DNA of 44,365 nucleotides from Candidatus Amarobacter glycogenicus (GTDB taxonomy: Bacteria; Chloroflexota; Dehalococcoidia; Tepidiformales; Tepidiformaceae): NCBI GenBank assembly GCA_016719395.1, contig JADJZF010000014.1, positions 1 through 44,365 of the forward strand, written 5' to 3'. Shown here one piece after another: positions 33,072 through 42,125 of this stretch (positions are counted from its first letter, which is position 1; each line of letters starts with the position of its first letter). The position numbers were made by a program, and so were the translations under genes. The notes beneath the pieces were generated by a model. It saw only the letters and a program-made list of their open reading frames with translations. It was not told the origin of the DNA and did not search any database.

Positions 33072-34001
33072 ATGATCCACCTCCGTCTCGTCGCCCCGGT
33101 TGAACGGTCGGACGCGACGATTGCGTACCTCGAAGGGACGCCTTCAGTGATCAACCTGGTGCGGTTGCCCGGCGCCGCGCAGAAGCCCAGCGGGGACCTG
33201 ATCCTGTGTGATGTCGCCCGCGAGGATGCGACCCGCGTGTTGACGGAGCTGCGATCGTTGCGGCTTCACCACGACGGCACGATCGCGGTCGAATACGTGG
33301 ATACGGCGATCTCGGATGCGGCGCGCGAGGCGGAACGGGCGGCCCCCGGGGCAGTCGGGGATGCGGTCATCTGGGAGACGGTGCGGGCGCGGACGTTCGA
33401 GGAGGCCGACCTCTCATTCACGTTCGTGGCGTTCATGGCGCTGGCGACACTGATCGCGGCGATGGGCATCCTGACAGACTCCATCGTGTTGATCATCGGG
33501 GCGATGATCGTGGGGCCGGAAGTTCGGGCCGCTGGCCGGATCTCGGTGGCGGCGGTGGAGCGGCGCTGGACGCTGGTGCGGCGGTCGGCACAGGCGCTGG
33601 CGGTCGGGTTTCCGGTTGGGATTACGGCGGCGTTCGTACTGACGCTGATCCTCGATGCCACGGGAGTCGCGCCGGAGGCTATCCCCAACTCGCGCCAGGC
33701 GACTTTGTTCATTTCGCACCCTGACTGGTATTCGTTGCTGGTGGCGCTGGCTGCGGGCGCGGCGGGGACGCTGAGTTTGACGACGATCAAGTCCGGGGCG
33801 CTGATCGGCGTGCTGGTCTCGGTGACGACGATCCCTGCGGCGGCGAACATCGCGGTGGCGGCCGCATATGCCGACTGGGGAGAATGGCGGGGCGCGCAAC
33901 TGCAGCTTGTCGTGAACCTGGCGGCGATCCTGGCGGCGGGGATCCTGACGCTGATCGGACAGCGGTGGGCCTACGGGCGCCGGACGGCCCGGCGGGGCTG
34001 A
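33072..34001 (+). CDS. DUF389 membrane protein (compensated indels)
   Basis: 309 residues from ATG 33072. The N-terminal cytosolic half (MIHLRLVAPVERSDATIAYL to VIWETVRARTFEEADLSFTF) is followed by several TM helices: AFMALATLIAAMGILTDSIV, LIIGAMIVGPE, AVGFPVGITAAFVLTLILDA, SLLVALAAGAAGTLSLTTIK and LQLVVNLAAILAAGILTLIG. The motif expected as GPEFGPLAGIS reads GPEVRAAGRIS: one extra G near 33521 and one missing near 33538 restore it. The family's transport role is not established. Confidence 0.82.
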   Translation: MIHLRLVAPVERSDATIAYLEGTPSVINLVRLPGAAQKPSGDLILCDVAREDATRVLTELRSLRLHHDGTIAVEYVDTAISDAAREAERAAPGAVGDAVIWETVRARTFEEADLSFTFVAFMALATLIAAMGILTDSIVLIIGAMIVGPEVRAAGRISVAAVERRWTLVRRSAQALAVGFPVGITAAFVLTLILDATGVAPEAIPNSRQATLFISHPDWYSLLVALAAGAAGTLSLTTIKSGALIGVLVSVTTIPAAANIAVAAAYADWGEWRGAQLQLVVNLAAILAAGILTLIGQRWAYGRRTARRG

Positions 34002-34010
34002 TGCGGGGCG

Positions 34011-34244
34011 CTACACTGCCAGGGGCAGGGCCGTGGTCTGGCCGTCGGCTTGCTGCTGACCACGCCGGGCCGGGCCGGGCCTCGCCCCCGCGTTTGCGTT
34101 GAGGAACTCTATCCCGACGCCTCGCCCCTCGGCATCCACGTCTATCGCGAGGTCCTCACCGACCGTAACAGACTCAACCTGAGCCGCGCCTTCGCGAAGC
34201 GAGATGTAGGCAACGTTGTAGCGGGGGTCGTAAGAGAGTTTCAT
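34011..34244 (-). CDS. DUF2283-domain small protein
   Basis: 77 residues from ATG 34244: MKLSYDPRYNVAYISLREGA, then VTVGEDLAIDVDAEGRGVGI and EFLNAN match DUF2283 (YDxxxDxxYI, D.D..G.vvGiEil). The Arg/Gln-rich tail after NANAG may be out of frame. DUF2283 genes very often follow DUF4258 genes, a putative toxin-antitoxin-like pair, as here. ATG overlaps the upstream stop (ATGA). Confidence 0.75.
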   Translation of the reverse strand: MKLSYDPRYNVAYISLREGAAQVESVTVGEDLAIDVDAEGRGVGIEFLNANAGARPGPARRGQQQADGQTTALPLAV

Positions 34245-34500
34245 CGTGTCCGACCTCCGAATTCCGCGCGATCACTGTAATCACAAGCCAATCCCCGTCT
34301 TCGAATACGGCGTAGGCGTCGATAGTCCTCCGTAGCCTAGCGCTTGCCGAGCCACTCCGCGTCGCATTCAAACGTCCGAGCGAACCGCGGTGTTTCGCCG
34401 GTAGAGACTCGCCGGCGGATACCGTTGCGACGACATCCTCGGTCGTGACGCCGCGCACTGCACGCCGTTCCAGGGCGTGGCGGTGAAGGCGGACAGTCAA
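34241..34500 (-). CDS. DUF4258-domain protein (frameshifts)
   Basis: About 86 residues from TTG 34500: LTVRLHRHALERRAVRGVTT, EDVVATVSAGESLP, then in a second frame FARTFECDAEWLGKR, and in a third TIDAYAVFEDGDWLVITVIA. The pattern R..HA.eR...RGvt.edV...v and the closing W.V.TVi is DUF4258, a RelE/BrnT-like fold often paired with DUF2283. The TTG overlaps the tmk stop. Ends TGA 34241, giving an ATGA overlap with DUF2283. Confidence 0.68.
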
Positions 34501-35097
34501 GTTGCCAACTCGGCCCAGATCCGCTCCACGACCTGTTCGCGGCTCAACGCCGCATCCACCACCAGCCAGCGGGCCGGGTCGGCGGCGGCCCTGGGCGAGG
34601 TAGCCTTCGCGGACCTTCCGGTGGAACTCGATGCCTTCCAAACCGGTGCGGATGGCCTCGGTCTCTCCCAGCTTTCGTCTCAGCCCCGCCTCGGGGTCGA
34701 TATCGAGATAGACAACGAGGTCCGGTTCGAGGCCTCCGGTCGCGATCGTGTTGGCTGCGCGGACGGACGCATCGTCCAACCCGCGGGCATGCACCTGGTA
34801 GGCGAAGGTACTGGGGGCGAAGCGGTCGCAGATAACGGTTTCGCCGCGCGCGAGGGCGGGGCGGATGACTTCCTCCACGAGCTGGGCACGGGCAACGAGG
34901 AAGGCGAAGAGCTCGGCCCATGGCGTGAGCTTCTCGTGGAGCAGGCCGCGGACGAGTTCGCCGGCCGTGGTGCCGCCGGGTTCACGCGTATGGACGACCG
35001 CCACGCCCGCCGAACGGAGCCGTCCGGCAACGGCCGCTGAGGCGGTCGACTTGCCGGAACCTTCGCCGCCTTCGAAGACGATGAATCTCGCACCCAT
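34497..35097 (-). CDS. tmk: Thymidylate kinase (one frameshift)
   Basis: From ATG 35097: MGARFIVFEGGEGSGKSTAS has the P-loop, VVHTREPGGTTAGELVR the TREPGGT (DRE-type) motif, and GETVICDRFAPSTFAYQVHA the DR(F/Y)xxSxxAYQ motif. LEPDLVVYLDIDPEAGLRRK follows. A frame change near 34590 gives ARWLVVDAALSREQVVERIW, AELAT and the stop at 34497, close to the usual length (about 200). Converts dTMP to dTDP. Confidence 0.9.
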
Positions 35098-35165
35098 GCA
35101 AGCGACAGGTTAAACGTAGAGACGCAGCGGCGCTGCAGGCTCGACGGGGGCTATCCGGGGCGGCG

Positions 35166-36878
35166 CTACCGGCCGGGGAGGATCTTCACTCTGCGCTGCG
35201 GTTCCTTGCCGGAGCTGGTGCTATCGAGGTTGTAGCGCGTGGCGAGCTGGTGCTGGACGCGACGGACGTAGCTGTTGGCGGGCGGGAGTTCGACCGGGCG
35301 GCCTTCATCGAGGACTTTCGCGATGGCGTCCTCGGTTTCGCGGAAGACGTCGACCATCGGGTCGCGACGGGTGCGCGAGCGCCGCCGATTTCGCCGCTAT
35401 CGGGCCTGAACTGGTGGAGGACCTGTTCGAGGTGGAAGGCGCTGTTGCTCTTGATGACGTACATCGGGATGTTGCGCTCTTCGGCATCGCGCAGGGCGGC
35501 GGGCTTGGAGCGGTAGTAACTGCGCATCGTCAGCACGGCACTGGCCGCGGCGACATCGTCGACGATCTCGATCGGGAGGCCACTGCTGCGGATGGCGGTC
35601 TCAGGCGGCTGCGGGGGATACCGAAGGGTAGATATGGATGGCGCGGTGGTTTTCGGTGCGAGCGGGCGCCGGAGCCGGCGCTTCGCGTTCTTCGCACATT
35701 GGGGCATCGCGATGGTCTCGGATGTGGCCGCCGCTGCGGCGGCGGGGCGGCTCGCCCCACATGGTCCGCTCGGGGCGGGCGCCACCGGAGAGCAGGCCGG
35801 CTGATGCACGGGCTTCTTCGCGCTGGGGTTCATCGACGATCTCAACGCGGCCGGCGGCGCTGAGCTGACGCGTTTCCGGGTTAGCGAGGTAGCCGCGCAG
35901 CATGGCATCGACGGTATCGGCGACGTTCTTGTGGAGCGCGACGCGCTTCCAGCTCTCGATTTCGATGACGACATCGAAAGTCGGCGGGGCCTTGCGCTCG
36001 AGGATGGACTTCTGGGTGCCCCGGCGGCGGGCTTCCTCATCGCCGAGGGTGACTGACTGGATCCGCCGATGAGGTCGGCGAGGGTGGGGTTGAGCATGAG
36101 GTTTTCGAGCGAGGTGCCGTGAGCGGTGCCGACGAGCTGGACGCCGCGCTCGGCAATGGTGCGGGCGGCCTGGGCCTCGAGTTCGGTGCCGATTTCATCG
36201 ATGACGATGACCTCGGGCATGTGGTTTTCGACGGCTTCGATCATGACGGCGTGCTGCGCGAGCGGGGTGGCGACCTGCATGCGGCGGAGCCGCCGATGGC
36301 GGGTGTGGGACGTCGCCGTCGCCGCCGATTTCGTTGGAGGTATCGACGATGATGACGCGCTTGTTCGCGTCATCGGCGAGGACGCGGGCGACTTCGCGAA
36401 GCATGGTTGTTTTGCCGACGCCGGGCTTGCCCAGGAAGAGGATGCTCTTGCCCCCGAGGACGAGGTCTTCGATGACGCGGATGGTGCCGTAGACGGCGCG
36501 GCCGACGCGGCAGGTGAGGCCCACGATCTTGCCTCGCCGGTTGCGGATGCAGCTGATGCGGTGGAGGGTGCGCTCGATCCCGGCGCGGTTGTCATCGCCG
36601 AAGTCACCGATGTGCTCGATGACGAACTGGAGGTCCTCTTGCGTCACTTCTTCGTGGCTGAGCACGACTTCGCGGCCGGGGTAGCGCGCCTCGGGCAAAC
36701 GGCCGAGATCCGCGACGACCTCGAGCAGGTCGGTCCGGCGTTCGGGCGGGCGCAGAGCTTCGACGATGCGCGGTGGGAGAGCATCGAGCAGGAGGTCGAG
36801 GTCGTCGGTGACGATCTGTTCGTTCGGGAGGACGGCCGGGGCGGCGGGCGGTGTGGCTGAGGTTGCGAGCTGTGTCAC
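35166..36878 (-). CDS. R3H-domain AAA ATPase, SpoIIIAA-like (at least 4 frameshifts)
   Basis: About 570 residues from GTG 36878. DLDLLLDALPPRIVEALRPP and LLEVVADLGRLPEARYPGRE, then GDFGDDNRAGIERTLHRISC, IRNRRGKIVGLTCRVGRAVY, Walker A FLGKPGVGKTTMLREVARVL, VIIVDTSNEIGGDGDVPHP and AVMIEAVENHMPEVIVIDEI (Walker B). IAERGVQLVGTAHGTSLENL and MLNPTLADLIGG follow. The C-terminal part, split over frames, has VLTMRSYYRSKPAALRDAEE, RNIPMYVIKSNSAFHLEQVL and an R3H domain (ELPPANSYVRRVQHQLATRY). Related proteins occur in cyanobacteria, Chloroflexota and plastids. Function unsettled; probable single-stranded nucleic-acid-linked ATPase. Confidence 0.85.
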
Positions 36879-36883
36879 GGCTT

Positions 36884-37802
36884 CTATTGCGGCAGCGCCA
36901 TGGGTTCGACGGTAACCGCTACGACCTCCTTCAAGGTATTCATTAGTGCGAGCCTTCGCGCGCACATGAGGCGGACGCCCATGCCGGTGTAGCCACGGGC
37001 GATGGCCGCTGATTCGACGGGGAACTGGTGTTCGGCGACGACAAGCGTCCCGTGGCGGGGAGAGCGAAGCTCCACGAGGTCGAGGGCGGCCTGGACGACT
37101 GCGTCATCCGGGTCATCGATGAGGATGTGGTTTTCGCGTTCGCCGGCGCCGACCCATGCGGAGAAGCCGGCAGGCCCATCGAGCACGTAGCCGTGCGTGC
37201 ATTCGAAGGAATCGAGGACGGCGCGCCAGTCCTGCTGGGTCGGGGCTTCGTGGCGGCGCACCATTTCCGGGACGGCCCGGCAGTAGAGCCGAAGATGCCG
37301 TGACGGTCGGCCCGAGTAGCCTGGCGGAACGGGGTTTCCGAACGGACGGCGGTGGGTTGGACGGCGTAGAGATGCTCGAGCCGGTAGGCGAAGAAGCCAC
37401 TTTGCGGAGCGCATCGGCGTGGGGCGAGCCTTCGGCGTAACGGAGGAAGACGGTGCGGCTTCCGCGCTGGGCGACCTGGGCGGCGACGCCTTCGCAGAGG
37501 GCGACGACGGTCTCGTCGTCCTTGGGGCGGGATATCCGCAGGGAAACGACTTCCCATCCGGCGCCGCCCGAAAGCTCGCGGGCGACGCAGACACCGCGGT
37601 AGCCCAGCCCGCGGCGGACGCCGAGGACCGAAGTGCGCGGCACGTGGGGCAGGTGGGTGAGACCGGTGGCGGCGAGGCCGCTGCTCACGAGGAGGTTTTC
37701 GCCTCCGCGCGTAGCGATGACCTCGGTGTTGAGGCGACCGAGCTGGGGCCAGAGGGTGGCCGCATCGATGGGGCTGAGCGGCTCGGCGCGGAGGTCGCTC
37801 AT
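36884..37802 (-). CDS. GNAT-like conserved protein (frameshift)
   Basis: About 305 residues. MSDLRAEPLSPIDAATLWPQ, GVRRGLGYRGVCVARELSGG and SLRISRPKDDETVVALCEGV are in one frame. After about 37395 the second frame gives FFAYRLEHLYAVQ, then RLYCRAVPEMVRRHEAPTQQ, DWRAVLDSFECTHGYVLDGP, LIDDPDDAVVQAALDLVELR and VESAAIARGYTGMGVRLMCA. Overall an acyltransferase-like alternation, but no clear acetyl-CoA loop. Ends 5 bp before the R3H ATPase start and overlaps pdxT, so it belongs to that operon. Confidence 0.65.
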
Positions 37803-38416
37803 GGAGTCACCACCGCTGGGCGCACCAATCGTGAGGAAGAGTTCGTGGAGGCGGAATCGCCGGTGAGTTCCGGGTGGAACGAGGTGGCGAGGAGATTGCC
37901 CTGACGAGCGGCGACGATGGTGCCGTCTTCCAGGACACAGATGGCCCGCGCTGGCGGGAAGACGCGCTCGATGAGCGGGGCGCGGATGAAGACGGCGCGG
38001 AAGGGCGGGCCACTCAAGCCTTCCACGTTGAGGTCAGCTTCGAAGCTATCGACCTGACGGCCGAAGGCGTTCCGCCTGACCCGGATGTTCATGGTCTCGA
38101 TGCCGGGACGATCGAGGTTGTCGACCTCGCCGGCGAGGAGGATGGCGCTGGCGCAGGTGCCCCAGACCGGGCGGCCGCTGGCGCAGAAACCGCGCAGCGG
38201 TTGCTGGAAGCCGTTGCTGAGGATCAGGCGGGCGATGGTGGTGCTTTCGCCGCCGGGGATGATCAGGGCATCGAGGGCATCGAGTTGTGCCGGCTTGCGG
38301 ATTTCGCGCACGGTGTGGCCCATCCGCTCGAGCATCTCGCGGTGTTCACGGAAATCTCCCTGGAGGGCGAGCACGCCAACGGTCCTGGGCCGCTGGCCGT
38401 TCGATGAAGTTGTCAT
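37799..38416 (-). CDS. pdxT: Pyridoxal 5'-phosphate synthase glutaminase subunit PdxT (frameshift at 3' end)
   Basis: From ATG 38416: TVGVLALQGDFREHREMLER, LDALIIPGGESTTIARLI (GGES), RPVWGTCASAILLA (nucleophile Cys), RRNAFGRQVDSFEADL and NLLATSFHPELTGD (His, Glu). The normal ending FRLHELFLTIG is in another frame, entered by adding one base near 37855. It releases ammonia from glutamine for the PdxS synthase, which is not in this window. The stop as read overlaps the next gene (ATGA). In the corrected frame no stop precedes that gene, so another indel must lie there. Confidence 0.9.
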   Translation of the reverse strand: MTTSSNGQRPRTVGVLALQGDFREHREMLERMGHTVREIRKPAQLDALDALIIPGGESTTIARLILSNGFQQPLRGFCASGRPVWGTCASAILLAGEVDNLDRPGIETMNIRVRRNAFGRQVDSFEADLNVEGLSGPPFRAVFIRAPLIERVFPPARAICVLEDGTIVAARQGNLLATSFHPELTGDSASTNSSSRLVRPAVVTP

Positions 38417-38540
38417 TCTGAGGCTTGGCCCGGGCGCAGGGCGAAGGAAGTCCCCGAGGACTGCGGAGTGGAGCGAACCGTCTTGCAACGACCCGGTTGT
38501 AACAGTGGCGGGCCACCCTGTGCGATGTGATCCCAGTGTA
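38411..38540. repeat. Diverged dispersed intergenic repeat
   Basis: TGTCATTCTGAGG followed by GGGCGCAGGGCGAAGGA, then GTCCCCGAGGACTGCGGAGT and GGAGCGAACCGTCTTGCAAC. It resembles the TGTCATCCTGAGCxxAGCGAAGGA type of repeat seen between genes in many environmental bacteria. It fills most of the gap between pdxT and the vapB-like gene. Single copy here. Confidence 0.45.
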
Positions 38541-38627
38541 GCGCATCGACCGGGGGCTGGAGTGGGCCAGTCGTTAACCTTCTGCGCCGCCGAAGGGGCC
38601 AGTTCTGGCAATGGCTACCATGTGCAC

Positions 38628-38913
38628 GTGAAGGATCGGCATCCGCGAACTGCGCCGGAACGCGAGCCAGTACATCCGCCTGGTGAAGGCGGGCGAGACC
38701 ATCGAAGTGACGGAGCGAGATGTGCCGGTGGCGCTGCTGACGCCGCTGCCGAAGGGTGGCGAGAAGAAGTCCCGGAGAGACGAACTCATCGAACAGGGAC
38801 TGCTGGTGCCGGCCACGAAGGATTGGCGAGACTTCAAACCCTCTCCCGCCTGTCCCCGGCGAGAAGCTGCCCTCGCAGATCCTTCAGGAGATGCGCGACG
38901 AGGAGCGATGGTA
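38628..38913 (+). CDS. VapB/Phd-type antitoxin (frameshifts)
   Basis: About 94 residues from GTG 38628. Removing one G just after the start gives VKIGIRELRRNASQYIRLVK, AGETIEVTERDVPVALLTPL, the prevent-host-death fold, then KSRRDELIEQGLLVPATKDW and RDFKPSP. The last part after a frame change is EKLPSQILQEMRDEERW. Ends TAG 38911-38913, overlapping the VapC start (ATGGTAG). It should repress the operon and bind VapC. Confidence 0.82.
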
Positions 38914-39315
38914 GCGACGTACTACGTAGACTCCTCCGCAATCGTGAAGCTAGCGGTTCCAGAAGCGGAGACCAACGCATCTCGTTCCGCTCTCGGCGCC
39001 CAACGCAGTCAGCCGGCATCGAGCGAGATCGCGCTTATTGAGGTCCGAGAGCTGTGGCCCGGAGGGCGGGAGGCGCGACTGACGCGGTTGACGAATTGCT
39101 CGCCGGATTCGATCTCGTCCCGCTCGCGGGCCCCATCCTCGAAGCGGCGTCGCGTCTGGGTCCGCCGAACTCCGCACCCTGGACGCCATCCACATCGCGT
39201 CCGCGCTCGTGCTTGGCCCGGCTTGCGATGGGTCATTACGTACGACGCGCGGATGGCCGAGGCGGCGCGGGCAGCCGGGATCGCCGCCTCGCGCCGGGAG
39301 CGGAAGGCCAGATAA
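38908..39315 (+). CDS. VapC PIN-domain toxin (frameshifts)
   Basis: About 135 residues. MVATYYVDSSAIVKLAVPEA has the first acidic residue, ASSEIALIEVR the Glu, then in another frame AGGATDAVDELLAGFDLVPL and LEAASRLGP, and TLDAIHIASALVLGPA carries the LDAxHIASA acidic site. WVITYDARMAEAARAAGI closes the fold with the last Asp. PIN toxins cut RNA, often tRNA. Directly coupled to the antitoxin. Confidence 0.82.
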   Translation: MVATYYVDSSAIVKLAVPEAETNASRSALGAQRSQPASSEIALIEVRELWPGGREARLTRLTNCSPDSISSRSRAPSSKRRRVWVRRTPHPGRHPHRVRARAWPGLRWVITYDARMAEAARAAGIAASRRERKAR

Positions 39316-39396
39316 CCGGCGCTGTCCTCACGCGGCCCGAGTGATCACGAAGGGTCGGCCGGGATTGTCCGGCGTGACCGCGTCAGAGTTGCGAAA

Positions 39397-39668
39397 TCAC
39401 GGGAGGAGCGCGGAGAGCAAGACACCCACCTGGAGGCCGCGAGTCATCGGGCCGGAGATGGCCGCTTCGCTGTGCACCAGTAGTGGTTACGGCGGCCCTG
39501 GCGCTCTCGCGAGAGGTAGCCGGAGCCTTCGAGGTCGGCGATGATGCGCTTCACGGCGCGTTCGCTGATGCCAACTTTGACGGCAAGGTCGCGCAGACGG
39601 ATGTCGGGCTCTTCGGTGACGCACAACAGGACGTTGGCGTGATTTGTCAGGAAGTTCCACTCTGCCAT
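39397..39668 (-). CDS. Small winged-helix regulator (one frameshift)
   Basis: About 90 residues from ATG 39668: MAEWNFLTNHANVLLCVTEE, PDIRLRDLAVKVGISERAVK, RIIADLEGSGYLSRERQGRR, NHYW. Adding or removing bases near 39480 gives VHSEAAISGPMTRGLQVGVL, LSALLP and the stop at 39397, the normal C-terminus of this MarR/ArsR-like family. Probable DNA-binding regulator; target unknown. Confidence 0.78.
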
Positions 39669-39736
39669 CTTGGCGACGAGACTACCTGTTTCGGGGCAGG
39701 ACTGCCAGTGTTTTCGGCCGCGGCGGGTAAGGCGAG

Positions 39737-40034
39737 CTAACGTTCGATGTGGAAGTCGCCGAGGCTCCGGGTCGACGGCGAGCGACCCACGTTCGATGCG
39801 TTCGACGACGGTGCCCGCGGGGGCCTGCGTTTGCAGGCGACGACAAACCGCTTGAGCAGGGTTTTCTCTCCCTGGACGATGGCCTCGCAGGCGCCATCGG
39901 GCAGCTGGCGGCAGCTGCCGACGAGCGAGAGCGAGCTTGCCACGTTGCGCAGCCAAAGCCGGAAGCCCACACCTGACCTTGCCGTGGATGACGATCCGAT
40001 GACGTTCCGGGATGTAGACATCCAGCTTCGCCAT
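39737..40034 (-). CDS. Acylphosphatase-like protein (frameshifts)
   Basis: About 98 residues from ATG 40034. MAKLDVYIPERHRIVIHGKV, then after two missing bases GVGFRLWLRNVASSLSLVGS (the VQGVGFR phosphate loop), CRQLPDGACEAIVQGEK (normally GxVRNLPDGxVE), and VVERIERGSLAVDPEPGDFH. The usual catalytic Asn of the RNLPDG motif reads as Gln here; that may be a base error. Hydrolyses acyl phosphates if active. Confidence 0.75.
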
Positions 40035-40054
40035 GATGAAGGTATCGGCAGGCC

Positions 40055-40918
40055 TCAGCTCAGGTGAAGTGGCGGTCCGGGTGACAGAGCCACTCCGACC
40101 TTGACACGAGCCGCCGATCGGGCGAGCAGTTCGGCCGCGAGGCCGAAGTTCTTGAGGACATCGGCCGCATAGGTGATGTGGCCGGAGTTGACCGACGGGT
40201 CGCCGTGGACGAGGTGGAGGCAGGCCTCGGCCATGTGCCTGACGGGGTGGCCATGTCCTTGTTCGATCTGTTGACGAGCTTGTGGTGGAGGACGCCAGCG
40301 CGGCAACGAGGCCGGGGGAGATGACGTTCACGCCGATCTTGCCGTTGCTGGCTTCGGCGGCGAGGCCGGTGGTGGAGCGCTCGAGGGCGGCCCTGCACAT
40401 GCCATGGACCGATGCCGCCGCGGCCAGGGGCGTTGACCTTCGGATGGAGCGTCGCATGTGAGGAGATGTTGAGGATCCAGCCGACTCCCCTCTCGCATCT
40501 TGGGAGGACGAGCTGGGCGAGGTGGAAAGGTTCGAAGACCTGGACTGAACATCAGCTTCATCCTGCGCTCGGGAAAGTCATCGACGGGGATGAAGTAGGT
40601 GATGGACGCGTTGTTTACGAGGATGTCGACCGGGCCGTAGGCGGCTTCGGTGGCCCTGATCAGTTCCGGGAAGGACGCGCTCTTCTTCGTTGGAAAGGTC
40701 GCACTTGACGGCGAGGGCTTCGCTACCGGCATCGCGGATGCGCTTGACGACGCCGTTAATGCTACCGGGGAGCATGTGGTCGCCTTCATCCACGGTGCGG
40801 GCGGAAACGACGATCTTCGCGCCTCCTGGGCGTAGCGATAGGCGATAGCTTGGCCGATGCCGCGCGAGGCGCCGGTAATGACTGTAACCTTTCCGGCGAG
40901 GACGCCGTTCTTATTCAT
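40055..40918 (-). CDS. Short-chain dehydrogenase/reductase (many frameshifts)
   Basis: From ATG 40918: MNKNGVLAGKVTVITGASRG, IGQAIAYRYAQE with the TGxxxGIG cofactor loop. In other frames: DAGSEALAVKCDLSNEEE, GPVDILVNNASITYFIPVDD (NNAS), MREGSRLDPQHLLTCDAP region (normally RGxGWILNISS), MCRAALERSTTGLAAEASNG and KIGVNVISPGLVA, then MAEACLHLVHGDPSVNSGHI and TYAADVLKNFGLAAELLA. The catalytic Tyr and Lys (YGMCKAALER) read as His and Arg, probably from errors. NAD(P)-dependent oxidoreductase; substrate unknown. Confidence 0.78.
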
Positions 40919-41080
40919 AGATGCCGCTACGTGAGTTCTCCCGATGATGAAATACGCTCGCCAATCTTGGGAGCAGAGGCGCCGATTGTCACGAAGACGA
41001 GCCGTCAGCTCGACCGCGAGCGCTAAGCTGACGCGGCGGGCCGGGGAGCCGCGAGCGCCCGGCGGCCAAAGGACGGTCTG

Positions 41081-42082
41081 ATGCCGCGCAGAGCCCTGGT
41101 GATAGCCTTTCTGCGCCGCCCTATGGACGGCTCACCGCCTGCGGCGGCGACGACGACGGTTCGCTTCCCCCGGATCGGACTTCGCCTCGAGCCTCCTGAC
41201 CCGGCAAAGAACGTGCCCGCAGACCAGATTGGCAAGGTCAACGTCATCCCGGCGGGTTCGGACTGGTACGTGGCGAGAACAACTTCGTGTTCGGGCTGAC
41301 GAACATCAAGGATGAACTGCAGGGCGGGGCGCGGCCATCGCCACGTTCTACGACCTGCGGGACCCGGCCAACGCGAAGCCCGTGTTCACGGCTGAGGCAG
41401 TCCAGAGCGCGCCGGGCGGGGGGAAGCAATGGCAGCACACGCATTCGGGCGGCGAGATCCACCTTCACGGGGGGCCAGATGAGAACCGGGTTGGGTACTA
41501 CGTGACTACGAACTCTACGTATGCGGGACAGTGGGGCATCGCTGTGGAGGCCGAGTCGAAAGACGGGACAAAGGGCGTGGATAGCATCGGCTTCACGGTG
41601 TACGCGAAGCCGAACATGGCAGCCACCGGCCAACCCGCGCCGAAGAGCGACAACCTGACGAAGTACGACGTGAAGGAGATCGGGGAGATCGATTCTGCCC
41701 GCCGCCGAACGACATGCACAGAGGTGGAAGATCAATGATGCTACTGCGGCGGGCCGGCTGCTGGTGGTGGTGTTTTCTGACACCTGCCATTTTTTGCACA
41801 TCGCGGTTCTGCGGGCCGGTGAACGAAGAGGCCGAGGTATTGCGGGAGCGTTACAAGGACCAGGTTGACTTCGTCCAGATCGAGATCTGGCGGGACTTCA
41901 ATAAGCAGCTGATGAAACCGACGGTGAAGGGAGTGGTAATCTGGCCGGACGGGTCGTTGCGGGAGCCGATTGTCCACCTGGTGGACAAGAAGGGCGTGAT
42001 CTGCACGGACCGGTGGGAAGGCCCGGTGGCGGCAAACATCACGGAGGAGAGCGTGAAGGCCGGCCGGTGGGCGACGAGGTAA
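41081..42082 (+). CDS. Secreted thioredoxin-fold lipoprotein (frameshifts)
   Basis: Start ATG 41081 (MPRRALVIAFL). The next frame holds a lipobox, LTAC followed by GGDDDGS, so it should be lipid-anchored outside. Then QIGKVNVIPAGSDWYV, NFVFGLTNIKDELQGGA, the motif GKQWQHTHSGGEIHLHGGPD, GYYVTTNSTYAGQWGIAVEA and KSDNLTKYDVKEIGEIDS. The C-terminal thioredoxin-like domain has CTSRFCGPVNEEAEVLRERY (CxxxxCGP in place of CxxC), VDFVQIEIWRDFNKQLMKPT and DKKGVICTDRWEGPVAANIT. The His cluster (HTH...HLH) suggests copper or another metal. Possible Sco/TlpA-like metal or redox role. Confidence 0.75.
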
Positions 42083-42125
42083 GGACCTGGCGCGTGAGGC
42101 GCCGCGCCCGGGCTGCATCCGCGGC

